The position numbers and the translations under genes are program-made. 64,000 nucleotides of DNA from Eukaryota sp. TZLM1-RC (Eukaryota > Metamonada: BaSk clade). Under the pieces are notes generated by a model that saw only the letters and a program-made list of their open reading frames with translations, was not told the DNA's origin and searched no databases. This document shows, in pieces, positions 54,406 through 64,000 of this stretch (position 1 is its first letter; each line of letters opens with the position of its first letter). The DNA is taken from NCBI GenBank assembly GCA_040285825.1, contig JAUPSS010000003.1, positions 2,170,001-2,234,000 on the forward strand, given 5' to 3'.

Positions 54406-54788
54406 TGTATTAAGGTTATTGAGTTTTAGTTTTTTGTTTTTTGACTTAGCACGGCTAAGAAAGAAAATCCTGCTTTTGCAATTTTTTTGATTAATTTGAA
54501 GGACAGTTCATCTGCAGTTTTGATAAAACAAATTCCCCAGATCATCTGAAAATGAATGATCATCTGAAAATGAAGATGAAAATACTTTTGGGAAACGCCG
54601 TTTTGGGAAAAAAAGAACTTATAATCTCTGAATATGGAAAATTCTCAGAAAATGATTGAGATGAGAGTACTTATCTACAGTGATCGGACACCACCACGTG
54701 GTTCAATTTTACCACCATGTGGACGACGTGGTGGTTGGTGGTTTTCTTGGTGGTCAATTTCTTTTCATTATTCCTTTCTCCTTTCTTT
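54406..54788 (+). other. LINE scrap and GC-rich hairpin region
   Basis: 54445-54540 encodes STAKKENPAFAIFLINLKDSSSAVL, a piece of the LINE group seen also near 20310. The rest is unassigned. ACCACCACGT (54690-54699) and its reverse complement (54726-54735) form a 10-bp stem in an otherwise AT-rich setting. Confidence 0.5.
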
Positions 54789-57412
54789 TTTTTAAAATTT
54801 AATTTTATTCTAAACCTATAAATCAATATCTAAAAAATCCATCTCTCCCAGAACAAAAACACTAGATGCAACTCTCTCATAGTGAGATCCAAGAGAAAGC
54901 AAAGCATCAGAAACCATCTTCAACATCCCCTTAAAAATAGAAAACACAATTCTATTTTGCCAAAACAATCTGTTGAAATTTCTACCAGTTCTTCTCTTTA
55001 CAATCATTTCAAAATCATCCAAAAAACGTAAAGCAGTTGGTGCAAGTGAACCAAAAAGGGAAAATACAAATGGATACAAGTTGTATTTTGCATGCTGTAG
55101 ACTGGCCAATTTGGACAAAGGTTCATTGTATTTTTTGAATTTAAAATTTTCAGCATTTGAAAGAGGATTATGAATTTCAGAATTAACAAGCCTTTCATTT
55201 GAGGCATTACAAGGATCAACAGACATTACATCCAATAAAATGAAGCTTCCATTTAATCCAGGTAATATGACATCACCTCTATTATTCTTATGAAAATCAT
55301 TTTCAGCATCAAACAGATTTGACAACAAAGGTTCCAAGAAGGATTCAATTCTATGAGATTTACACATACAATATAACTGGTCTCTTACAGCATCATGAAC
55401 CTTGCTTCTAAAAGTAATAAAATGTTTACAATTTAACAAATTTGGTTCATTTGATTTACTAGAATTGGTTGCTCAAGAAATTGCCGATTCATATGAAAAT
55501 ATTGGGCTTCATCTTAATGCCAGCAAATGCCTTCTGATTGGCTCTTCTGCTCAAGACCTCGTGATAAACGATTCTATTGTCCCTTTTACTAATTATAGTA
55601 GTGATGCTTTTAAGTTCCTTGGTTGTTGGTTAGGAAATGTGCCTCAAATTCAGAATGAATTGCAAGTTATTTTGGAAAAAATGAAAATTGAACTTGATTC
55701 AATTTCTTCTTTAGATATAGAAAAGCATATTAAATTTTTTATGCTTAAAATTTGCTACACTGGGAGAATAACCCACATTTTGAGATCTTGTGCTCCTTCC
55801 ATAGCATTAGATTTTTGTCGTTCTTTTAATTCATTGAGAACAGAATTTTTGCTGATTTATTGGATGTAGAACCAGGAATGTTGAAAAGCCATTTATTTTC
55901 TTCCAGCAAATTTGGGGGTATTGGATTTACTAAATCTTCAATTTTGTGTCAATCAGCATTCTTGGGTGGTGGCAAAAATTTTATTTATGAATTTTCTCGT
56001 AGATTTCCTGATGATTCCCATCTGTTAGTCCCCAATTGTAGTCCCTATTTGTATAAGTTATCTTGTGAACTTGAAAAATTACCGCCACAAATTTGGACCA
56101 AATGCTTTCCTCAATCAATTCAAGAAATTCCAAACCGATCTCTATTTAATTTACAGTTTTGCTGTAAAAGCTTCAACAAAAATTGTCAAAGATTTTTGAA
56201 AGCTTGGATTTTGATGTTAGACTTGGCTTGGCCAAGAAAAAGAATCCCGCTTTTGCAAACCTTTTACAAGATATGTGTGACAGTACTTCTTCTGCCTTAG
56301 TAACAACAATTCCGCAAGTATATGGTACTCTCTTATCCGATTCTGCTTGGACTCTGAATATGAGATTTCGTTCCTTTATCTGGCCTGATAATTTACCTCA
56401 TAATTTAATTTGTAAATGTTCTCGAGAAATTACAACTACTCATTTGTTAAATTGTAAACATTTTATTACTTTTAGAAGCAAGGTTCATGATGCTGTAAGA
56501 GACCAGTTATATTGTATGTGTAAATCTCATAGAATTGAATCCTTCTTGGAACCTCTGTTGTCAAATCTGTTTGATGCTGAAAATGATTTTCATAAGAATA
56601 ATAGAGGTGATGTCATATTACCTGGATTAGATGGAAGCTTTATTTTATTGGATGTAATGTCTGTTGATCCTTGTAATGCCTCAAATGAAAGGCTTGTTAA
56701 TTCTGAAATTCATAATCCCCTTTCAAATGCTGAAAATTTTAAATTCAAAAATACAATGAACCTTTGTCCAAATTGGCCAGTCTACAGCATGCAAAATACA
56801 ATTTGTATCCATTTGTATTTTCCCTTTTGGTTCACTTGCACCAACTGCTTTACGTTTTTTGGATGATTTTGAAATGATTGTAAAGAGAAGAACTGGCAGA
56901 AATTTCAACAGATTGTTTTGGCAAAATAGAATTGTGTTTTCTATTTTTAAGGGGATGTTGATGATGGTTTCTGATGCTTTGCTTTCTCTTGGATCTCACT
57001 ATGAGAGAGTTGCATCTAGTGTTTTTGTTTTGGGAGAGATGGATTTTTTAGATGTTGATTTATAGGTTTAGAATAAAATTAATTTTTTTAAAAAAAAAAA
57101 ATTTAACAAATGAGTAGTTGTAATTTCTCGAGAACATTTACAAATTAAATTATGAGGTAAATTATCAGGCCAGATAAAGGAACGAAATCTCATATTCAGA
57201 GTCCAAGCAGAATCGGATAAGAGAGTACCATAAACTTGTGGAATTGTTGTTACTAAGGCAGAAGAAGTACTGTCACACATATCTTGTAAAAGATTTGCAA
57301 AAGCGGGATTCTTTTTCTTGGCCAAGCCAAGTCTAACATCAAAATCCAAGCTTTCAAAAATCTTTGACAATTTTTGTTGAAGCTTTTTACAGCAAAACTG
57401 TAAATTAAATAT
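54789..57412 (-). mobile_element. Family B retrotransposon on the reverse strand, host of a plus copy
   Basis: Two pieces, 57412-57100 and 55441-54789, form one 5'-truncated copy. The first encodes FNLQFCCKKLQQKLSKIFESLDF... to CKCSREITTTHLLN; the second resumes LNCKHFITFRS, HDAVRDQLY, the endonuclease signature RGDVILPGLNGSFILLDV and the C-terminus GEMDFLDIDL. The whole is flanked by the 12-bp duplication TCTCCTTTCTTT (54777-54788 and 57413-57424) and ends in a poly(T) run on the plus strand, which is its poly(A) tail. Confidence 0.92.
55442..57099 (+). mobile_element. Family B retrotransposon, plus copy nested in the reverse copy
   Basis: 1658 bp ending in A-rich sequence, flanked by the 12-bp duplication AATTTAACAAAT (55430-55441 and 57100-57111). 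It starts just after the reverse transcriptase catalytic box (NIGLHLNASKCLLIG) and runs through the thumb, CCHC finger CKCSREITTTHLLNC, HDAVRDQLYCMC, the endonuclease signature RGDVILPGLDGSFILLDV and GEMDFLDVDL. A few frameshifts (near 55860, 56190, 56750). Nearly identical to its host, so both are young. Confidence 0.93.
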
Positions 57413-57424
57413 TCTCCTTTCTTT

Positions 57425-57944
57425 GTTCCAAATACCATGGCCTGGTAGCATAACACCCTGTACTTGAATACATATCCCCTAATAGTGCTTATGTTGAAGT
57501 GGAATATTCGAGAGGACGCCTACATGCCATATGTGACTTTTATTCATATGGATGAATGCTGAAATAGTAAAAATGATGGAAGAGATGAAGGAAATTGCAG
57601 AGGCAGTCAACGAGCAGGACCAAGAAGCAGATTATTCACTGGATGATGAAGTCCTACCGATCCTTGTTATTTCAGAAATCTTTATGTTTCGGAGGACATT
57701 GAGGAGGAATGATATGATCTCAAATGCGTTTTTCTTTCGATACTTGAGTTATGGGTTTAGTATTTGTTAGTGGAAGTAAACATGTTTTATTCATAAAGAT
57801 TTGACATGTCGGAAAGTAACAGCGTTTTATAGGCTAAAAAATACACCGCCATGTGGGAAAAATTCCGAACCTTGCTTATCTAAAAGAAACATAGGTCTCA
57901 TCAAGTTGACTTTTTATAGTCAATTGCATTACATTTACAAAGTC
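57425..57944. other. Unassigned segment with a 72-codon acidic frame
   Basis: The plus-strand frame 57552-57770 (MNAEIVKMMEEMKEIAEAVNEQ...) is acidic and helix-prone but matches no family that I recognise. No other feature is seen. Confidence 0.3.
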
Positions 57945-60428
57945 ATGTTTCAGTCAGGGGTAAAAGTCACTTCAGCACAACAATGTCTTGAATCTGCGCA
58001 TCTTCATTGTCATGCTGTGTTTTTTTTTAATATGATTTTTTTTTATTTATTTTTATTCAACAACAAATATGAAATACACAATTAAAACTCCACATCCTCA
58101 AAACCTGCCTCCCCTACATCAAAACAATTAATCGCCAAAGATTCAGAAAATTTCCCAAAAGAAGATAGTGAATCAGAAATTAGTGTTACCATTCCCTTAA
58201 AAATAGAAAATACAATCCTGTTTTGCCAGTAAACACGATTGAAAATTCTTCCAGTTCTTTCCTTTACAACTACAACAAAATCCTCAAGGAAAGCCATAGC
58301 AGCCTTACCTAGAGATCCAAGCAAAGAAAAACAAATGGACATAAATTATATTGGGCATGAGAATTTTCATTAACCGAGGAAATGGGTTTCGCATATTTAG
58401 CAATTTTATATTTTTCGCCTGCAAGAAGAGGATTATTTACATCCGAGTTAATGAAATGTTCGTTAGAGGAATTACAAGGGTCAATAGACATGGCGTCCAA
58501 AAATAGTAAAACTACCATTTAAACCAGGAACAACTAGATCACCTCTAGTCAGACCCAAAGAAGCTCTGTTGTAACGCGTACTATCAATATTGGGATCATC
58601 AAGAATTAATTTTGATAACAGCGGTTCTAAAAAGGAATCTACACGATATGATTTGCACATTACATAAATTTGGTCCCTGACGTTATTATGCACTTTGCTT
58701 CTAAACGTAATGAAATGTTTACAGTTCAAAAGATGAGTAAACAAAAGAGGTTTACCACATTTACAAGTTAAATGATTGGGCAAATTGTTTGGCCACAGAA
58801 AACAACGAAAACGCATGTTTAGAAGCCATTCATTGTCTTTTAACAAAAGTCCATAAACAGAGGGAACTTGAGTTACTAAAGCAGCAGCTGAACTATCACG
58901 AATATCCTTTAAAAAAATTACCGAAAGCGGGATTTTTAGTTTTGGCCAAGCCAAGTCTTACTTCATAATCCAAGCCTTCATATAATTTAACCAGATGGTG
59001 CTGAAGCTTTTTCAAGCAAAAACGTAAATTTGGAAGTGATCGAGTGGGAATTTCTTGAACATTTTGAGGAAAACACTGAATCCAGATATCACTAGGCAAA
59101 TTTTCTAATTCAAATTGCAGTTGATTCAAGTAAAAATTTGATTCACCATTGATCAGATGAACATCAAAAGGGAACCTTTGGAAAAATTCAAAAACAAAAT
59201 TTTTACCACCTCCCAAAAATGCTGCTTTACACAGAATCGAAGATTTGGTGAATCCAATTCCACCCAAATCTGCTGAACAAAATACATGACTTCGAATTAA
59301 AGATTCATTTACTTCTAATAAAGAAGAAAAAAATTTGACTCGAAGTTTGTTAAAAGATCTGCAAAAATTGAGAGATACCGAAGGGGAGTTGACCTTAAAA
59401 TATGAGTGAATTTTCCAGAATAACAAATTTTTAAAATAAAAAATTTGATGTGTTTCTCAATGTCACATTCAGCAATAAAACTAAGATCCTTGTCAAACTT
59501 CTCCAATAAATTGTTTAACTGGGAATAAATTTCATCCAAATTGCCAAGCCAACATCCAAGAAACTTAAAAGCTTGTTGGTCATAATTGATAAAAGGAATC
59601 TGAGCTCCACCAATCATCAAATATTGTTTTTCTCTACCAATCAAGAGACATTTAGATGGGTTTAAAGCTAAACCAATTTCTTTGTATTTCGCCGCAATGT
59701 CTTCAGAAACCCTAGAAATGCTTTCAAAAGAACCAATAATAGAAATGTCATCCATATAGGCAACAATACGCAAATCAGGGAAATCTTGTTGTGTCATTTT
59801 AATAATATGCTGTGTTTGAAGACATTGACGTAGGTCAAAATTCAGTAATGTGCAATATGAGAGAAAATCAAAACAAATCTATCATTATTCATGTTACACG
59901 TGTTTTCAGCATCACTCACCATTGATGCATGAAGTCTAACGTAACTAACATTACACTTATATACGCGCGGACGTGCTTTGTTCTTGTTTGATGTCTCGTC
60001 CGGAATGAGTGTTACACTTTCCATCTCAACAACTTTTGTATAGCCATTGGATAACTTACGTTTTGTTTCTCGACGAAGAGTTATTACAAACCGTTCTAAT
60101 CAGTCCGACATTGTCTTGTTGTTCGTGCACAGTGCCAATCGGTGGTTGGTCAGCAAGTGTTTTAACGAAACCAACTCCTGAAACTTAGCTACCTCACAGC
60201 TGGGCTTATTCCATATGTTGTCTCCTACTGGTGCACACTGACCACGTTTACATTTGGTTTTTTTCCACTCATGTTTCTTGACCCTGTAACCGTCAATTTC
60301 TACCCATTTGTTTAGTTATACCTCAAAGAAGTTTGTGTTGCTGTTTTAGCGAATTACGCACTGAATGCACTTTGTTGCAACTCAAACCAGCTGTATTTCG
60401 CGTGTACATGCCACAAATAGTAGAATAC
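57945..60428 (-). repeat. Dispersed repeat 'R', copy 2, split by a LINE
   Basis: Pieces 60428-59807 and 58022-57945 on the reverse strand match copy 1 (29110-29820). They are separated by a family D LINE. The conserved core again includes the TATA-like box, the CATCAATG|GTGAGT site and the 60-codon frame (60024-59842). Confidence 0.8.
58023..59806 (-). mobile_element. Family D non-LTR retrotransposon nested in repeat R
   Basis: 1784 bp on the reverse strand with the 11-bp duplication ATGCTGTGTTT (58012-58022 and 59807-59817). It starts just before the catalytic box (DLRIVAYMDDISIIG) and continues with FLGCWLGNLDEI, FFILKICYSGKFTHILRS, the finger CKCGKPLLFTHLLNC, VRDQIYVMC, the endonuclease region TRGDLVVPGLNG and EAGFEDVEF at the C-terminus (TAA at about 58084). 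Frames are broken near 59400, 58920, 58500 and 58320; the one at 58500 looks like a single T gained in a T run. Confidence 0.9.
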
Positions 60429-61052
60429 AGTAGTTTCAGTGTCCATAAACTCTGGTGAATAATGGATGTTTGCAAATTCTACTTTTAATGATCCCTCATC
60501 TAAATACACAATGAACATCAAACATTGCTAATCACTTCTCTTCAATGTTTTTTGATGGAAATAGTGTAAAGAGACTAATAATATGCCGAATGAAGTAATT
60601 CTACAATTAGAGAACCTTATTGTCTCTGTGTCGATTATCATCCTTTTTTCTTTCTTTTTGATGGACCAAATATGATGGCTTGGCGTATTTTGAGATAGCC
60701 TTTTACAATACAAAGTGATAAATGAAGGAGGAGCTTAGTTCACGTAAAACAATTCACTCATGGTTATTTTCTGTTACTTTAGGATAGCGATAGCTTCTAA
60801 TGATTTTGTATATCTGTAAGAGCAAAGACACATTGGGTTTTGTTGTGAAATGTTGATCCATTAGGATTAATAATTCAGAATCAGAATATTTAGGTGTCAA
60901 AGGAATTCAAATGCTCAGCTGTGCAACCTTCAACCAAGGAGACTTTGAAATAAAGGATTTGAAAGATCTTTCAAACTGAATCAAAGGGGCAACATTGAGA
61001 AATAGGTGTTTTTGTTAAAAACTTTCTCACTTGAGTTCGTTTTCCATCTTAA
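60429..61052. other. Intergenic region upstream of the MORN gene
   Basis: No gene is supported. It should contain the MORN3-like promoter. Confidence 0.4.
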
Positions 61053-61721
61053 ATGTCACATCTCAATTCTACAAAGCATAATCTCGCCACTCGTACAGGT
61101 CTCCGTTCAACTGTCTACTGGCCAGATGGCACTCAGTACTGTGGTGAATGGGCAAACAACTACAAACACGGACATGGAATCTTCATCTACCGTGATGGTT
61201 CCAAATACGAAGGTGAATTCGCTAAAGGTCTGCGTCATGGCCACGGTATTCTCTACATCAAGAACTCAGGCTCACTTGTCCAACAATACGCTGGTTCTTG
61301 GAAACGCGATCGCTGTGATGGCTTTGGAACCTGGTATTTTTCTGAAACCGATTTCTATGAAGGTAATTTTCTCAATGATTTACCTCATGGCTTTGGGACC
61401 CGTACTTATGCCAATAAAGATGTCTACGTGGGAGAATGGGTAGATGGCAAACGTCATGGTAGAGGTCGTTTGGTTTATGCTAATGGTAACGTTTTTGAAG
61501 GAACCTGGGAAAATGATGATAGGGAGGGGGAGGGTGTTTTGTGGAATCCAAACAGACGCTCAAAATACGTGGGATTTTGGAAGAAGTCTTCTGCGGTCAA
61601 AGGGACTTTTGAAGATTTTTGTAATGAAGACTTTGAAAAGTTTCAAATGTCTAGTCAAGGTTTTGCCCAAAGAATTCCTGTTTGTCATTTAAAAGATTTG
61701 AATTCTGTGCTATTGAATTAA
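61053..61721 (+). CDS. MORN3: MORN repeat protein, MORN3-like
   Basis: 222 residues made of about seven MORN repeats (YxGEWxxxxxHGxGxxxxxDG type), from about residue 24 to 180: YCGEWANNYKHGHG, YEGEFAKGLRHGHG, YAGSWKRDRCDGFG, YEGNFLNDLPHGFG, YVGEWVDGKRHGRG, FEGTWENDDREGEG and YVGFWKK. The N-terminal TGLRSTVYWPDG and the overall length match animal MORN3, a small MORN protein linked to sperm and cilia. MORN repeats bind lipids or act as structural spacers at membranes and cytoskeleton. The ATG at 61053 fits the family. Intronless; ends with TAA. Another protein with the same repeat count is possible, so the orthology is less sure than the fold. Confidence 0.88.
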   Translation: MSHLNSTKHNLATRTGLRSTVYWPDGTQYCGEWANNYKHGHGIFIYRDGSKYEGEFAKGLRHGHGILYIKNSGSLVQQYAGSWKRDRCDGFGTWYFSETDFYEGNFLNDLPHGFGTRTYANKDVYVGEWVDGKRHGRGRLVYANGNVFEGTWENDDREGEGVLWNPNRRSKYVGFWKKSSAVKGTFEDFCNEDFEKFQMSSQGFAQRIPVCHLKDLNSVLLN

Positions 61722-62045
61722 TTTTTATTTTGGATAGTTTTTGTTGTATATTTTTTATGTTTTTTTTTCTGTATTTTAGATTTTTTGGAGTTGTACATAT
61801 TTTGTAATTTCATTGTTTTTAGATTTGACTAATTTTCAAAGAATGTATATTTCCTGTTAGCAATCATTACTTTTGATACATGCTATTTGTCAAGCAAAAC
61901 AATAAAGGAATCAAGCACTACATGGATCCTCGGGTTTGTGTCAATGCATCCTGGTCCGATTATCCACAATATTTATTGTGTACAGTTGAACGTGTTAGCC
62001 ATTGAAACAAGGGGAAAAATAATATGATGGGTTGATAAAGTTTAA
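61722..62045. other. 3' flank of the MORN gene
   Basis: T-rich stretch with AATAAAGG near 61900 as a likely poly(A) signal. Nothing else was recognised. Confidence 0.4.
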
Positions 62046-62150
62046 TTATTTATTGAACATCTGAGATGTACACTTAATTAAATTAATTAATACCTAATGG
62101 GACGACTATCATTGAACCATGATTTACTCTACAAAATCTTGATCTGCTAA
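62046..62150 (-). mobile_element. Family A 3'-tail insertion next to tRNA-Arg
   Basis: The reverse strand reads AGCAGATCAAGATTTTGTAGA..., then GATAGTCGTCCCATTA and the AT-rich end, as in the family A tails at 19947-20077 and 52750-52861. It lies about 30 bp downstream of tRNA-Arg in the same orientation. No target-site duplication was identified. Confidence 0.8.
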
Positions 62151-62180
62151 ATATAATAAATATTTGTGGAATAAAATGTT

Positions 62181-62253
62181 CTCTTCCGGTGGGGGTCGAA
62201 CCCACGACCTTCGGGTTAGAAATCCGACGCGATTCCAACTTCGCCACGGAAGA
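62181..62253 (-). tRNA. tRNA-Arg (anticodon UCU)
   Basis: Reverse-strand cloverleaf of 73 nt: acceptor TCTTCCG/CGGAAGA with discriminator G, D arm GCGA/TCGC, anticodon arm TCGGA-TTTCTAA-CCCGA (one A-C mismatch at the loop end) with anticodon TCT, and T arm GTGGG-TTCGACC-CCCAC. T4 follows at 62173-62176 (reverse strand). No intron. Confidence 0.93.
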
Positions 62254-62634
62254 TTGATGAATGTGATACACTTCACCAATATTCATATCCACATTGTGAA
62301 TTTGTCAAATCATCAGATACGATAACCAATCTGTCAATTGTCTTTATTCATGTTCTGTTATAGTTGAAAATTTGTTCACAACATTTGCAAATCTAGTTTC
62401 TCTGATTCTTCTGTGACTTTGAGTTTAAAGAAATAAAGAAGAACAAACGCTAGTCATGTTGTTGGTGTTAATGAAGATAGAAACAGGCAACTTGTTCCTT
62501 CTTTCCTGTTTCACAAATTGAAGACCATCAAATATTTCTCACTTGTTTTCAATAATTTTGCAAAAAATTGGCGAAAAACATTTTAAATAATAATTGTTTA
62601 TTACACAATTGATAAATCAATAACTTAATAATCC
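62254..62634. other. Intergenic, nothing recognised
   Basis: No supported feature. Confidence 0.4.
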
Positions 62635-62895
62635 TTGTATCCCAAAACAAAACAACTAGTGGCAACTCTCTCATAGTGAGAACCAGGAGAAAATAAAGCA
62701 ATAAATACCATCATCTACGTCCCCTTAATAATAGAAAACACAATTCTATTTTGCCAAAACAATTTGTTGAAATTTTTATTGGTCCTTTTCTCAATAATCA
62801 TTTCAACATGTCAAAAAACATAAAACCCTTGCAGTAAGTGAACCAAATAGGGAAAATACAAATAGATACAGATTGTATTTTAAAATGCTGTTGTA
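62635..62895 (-). mobile_element. Family B 3' fragment, eroded
   Basis: The reverse strand matches the family B tail: a PFVFSLFGS-like start, the QNRIVFSI block, then YERVA and a VLGYK-type end. It has more substitutions and small indels than the other B copies and is probably older. Confidence 0.75.
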
Positions 62896-63024
62896 TACTG
62901 TTTTTAATATCGTGTTCAGCGATAAATCTTCAAACCTTGGTTCAATTTTCTAAAAACAAAGTGTAGACAAGGGTTCAAATAAACTTTGAATACTTAATTT
63001 TTAAAAAATAGTAGTTTTCAATTT

Positions 63025-63242
63025 CTGCATGATGTGATTAAAATTCATCAGAACCATCAGTTTATCCAAATCAGCTATAATTTAACTTTTCGATTGACTA
63101 TTGGAATTTCAAAATACATCAACAGTTTCATGAAACATATTTTGTTCAAAATTCTTCCTATCACATTGTCTGTAATGAAAAATGATGGAAAAGCAGAAGG
63201 AATTGAACCATGTAGTTTTGACGTTCCTGAAGTCGAAGTTTA
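63025..63242 (+). mobile_element. Possible non-LTR tail
   Basis: Encodes ILFKILPITLSVMKND...CSFDVPEVEV followed by TAA. The pattern (VF.IFK..P.....AL......FD.VE) resembles the C-terminus of copy X, but the similarity is weak. Confidence 0.4.
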
Positions 63243-63468
63243 ATTTAAGATTCTTAGAGTGAAATTTTATTTGATTTACCTGGATTTGAACGATAAAGAT
63301 TGTGTTCAATTGGCTGAACAATCGATTTAAAGAGCAAATTCCCTCAAAGAAAAAGGGCCATGAAAGTGGAGCCTTATCCCATTACTCCAAAGATTATGAA
63401 CACATATTTAGTAACATGAAAACAAGTAGTTAACAAATAGTTTATGTGCAATACAATAAATACAACAA

Positions 63469-63789
63469 CTACTCTTCTCCAGCAGAGGTAACTGAACGAA
63501 TGATTGTGCCGATACCAAACTTTGTCACTATGGTTGAATGAAGGGCAAGAGCTTTGGCAGAAACGTTAGCAGGAGCACGATCCTCTCCAATCGCTTCAAA
63601 TAGAATATACAAACCAGAAATGAGTTTGTCCCCTATTTCAGGAGATAGTTGCTCAACATGAGTGGATAGATCGCCTTTGATGGACTGTAGAACGGTAATA
63701 AGAGAGTCTACACCAGGAAATGTGGTTGTACAATGCCTAAGGGCCTCAGTGTATTCTTTCTTGCTGATCAGGTCTGTTAAAGGATCCAT
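63469..63789 (-). CDS. ARPC5: Actin-related protein 2/3 complex subunit 5 (p16-Arc)
   Basis: Smallest subunit of the Arp2/3 complex, which nucleates branched actin filaments. 106 residues on the reverse strand from ATG at 63787-63789 to TAG. The alpha-helical fold signature is visible: KKEYTEALRHCTTTFPGVDS, VLQSIKGDLSTHVEQLSPEIGDKLISGLY, and the C-terminal ALHSTIVTKFGIGTIIRSVTS, which is the most conserved part of the family. Human ARPC5 has 151 residues; the shortfall is the acidic N-terminal extension. An in-frame TAG lies 18 nt upstream of the ATG, so the short form is the simplest model unless a further exon exists beyond it. Confidence 0.88.
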   Translation of the reverse strand: MDPLTDLISKKEYTEALRHCTTTFPGVDSLITVLQSIKGDLSTHVEQLSPEIGDKLISGLYILFEAIGEDRAPANVSAKALALHSTIVTKFGIGTIIRSVTSAGEE

Positions 63790-63908
63790 ACTTGGAGTGA
63801 TCGTCTATAATAATGGTGTAAGTGTTCTGTACTGAAATTGAGAGGGATTGAGTTTTTTGAAAATCCTAAATTGTCTTTTCAAAAACAGATACAACAATTG
63901 ATTTAAAA

Positions 63909-64000
63909 CTAGAACTCAATAACCTGCAAACACACATCAACATCATCAAATTTCTTCAGCGGTTGAATTGGAAAGGAGGATTTGCTTTATGTTTAAATGG
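63909..64000 (-). mobile_element. Non-LTR retrotransposon tail at the window edge
   Basis: The reverse strand encodes KFDDVDVCLQVIEF and a TAG at 63909-63911, matching the remnant at 16015-16200 (TTFDDVDVCIEYI). It continues beyond the window. Confidence 0.55.

Noticed and set aside
63790-63831. A 28-nt intron just upstream of the ARPC5 start that would add an N-terminal exon
   Set aside because: GT...ATAG of the right size exists, but the upstream sequence in the needed frame meets a TAG and has no ATG.
1-64000. CRISPR arrays, bacterial operons or prokaryotic promoters
   Set aside because: No regularly spaced repeats; gene content, introns and tRNA structure are eukaryotic.

Overview
The window is a nuclear DNA segment from an AT-rich, flagellate, unicellular-type eukaryote. 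Support for this comes from spliceosomal introns, tRNA genes with internal promoters, a PCAF-type GCN5 acetyltransferase, importin alpha, an ARPC5 subunit, and two cilium-linked genes (a kinesin-9 of the KIF9 type and a MORN3-like protein). PCAF_N plus KIF9 would fit a relative of animals and fungi, but the species cannot be named from the sequence. All three stop codons are used at host gene ends, so the code looks standard. Three genes carry introns of only about 28-35 nt.

Host genes, left to right: GCN5/PCAF (2409-4718, +), importin alpha (14069-15592, +), tRNA-Glu(CUC) (17206-17277, +), a PiT-type phosphate transporter (21873-23558, +), a large protein ending in an HExxH metalloprotease-like motif (33624-36291, +), kinesin-9 (38999-41082, -), a coiled-coil protein of unknown function (48054-49064, -), MORN3-like (61053-61721, +), tRNA-Arg(UCU) (62181-62253, -) and ARPC5 (63469-63789, -). 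They look like ordinary housekeeping and flagellar genes with no operon-like linkage.

Most of the rest is mobile DNA. There are two Ty3/gypsy-type chromodomain LTR retrotransposons (5296-12710 and about 24246-28608, both on -), a solo LTR of the first family (20868-21026), one interrupted Fanzor (eukaryotic TnpB-like) pseudogene (31266-33486) with a second fragment (47158-47745), and about twenty copies or fragments of non-LTR retrotransposons. The non-LTR elements fall into several related families, here called A, B, C, D/X and E. They share a reverse transcriptase, a C-terminal CCHC finger and a restriction-like endonuclease signature R-[GA]-D-X13-D.

The most striking property is nesting. 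At least ten non-LTR insertions can be delimited by exact target-site duplications of 7-14 bp, and nine of these lie inside other mobile elements or dispersed repeats (for example A inside C inside B at 49171-54405; B+ inside B- at 54789-57412; E- inside an A tail at 44209-47157; a D copy inside an unknown about 0.7-kb repeat at 57945-60428). The window is therefore a stratified record of retrotransposition in which almost every element is dead.
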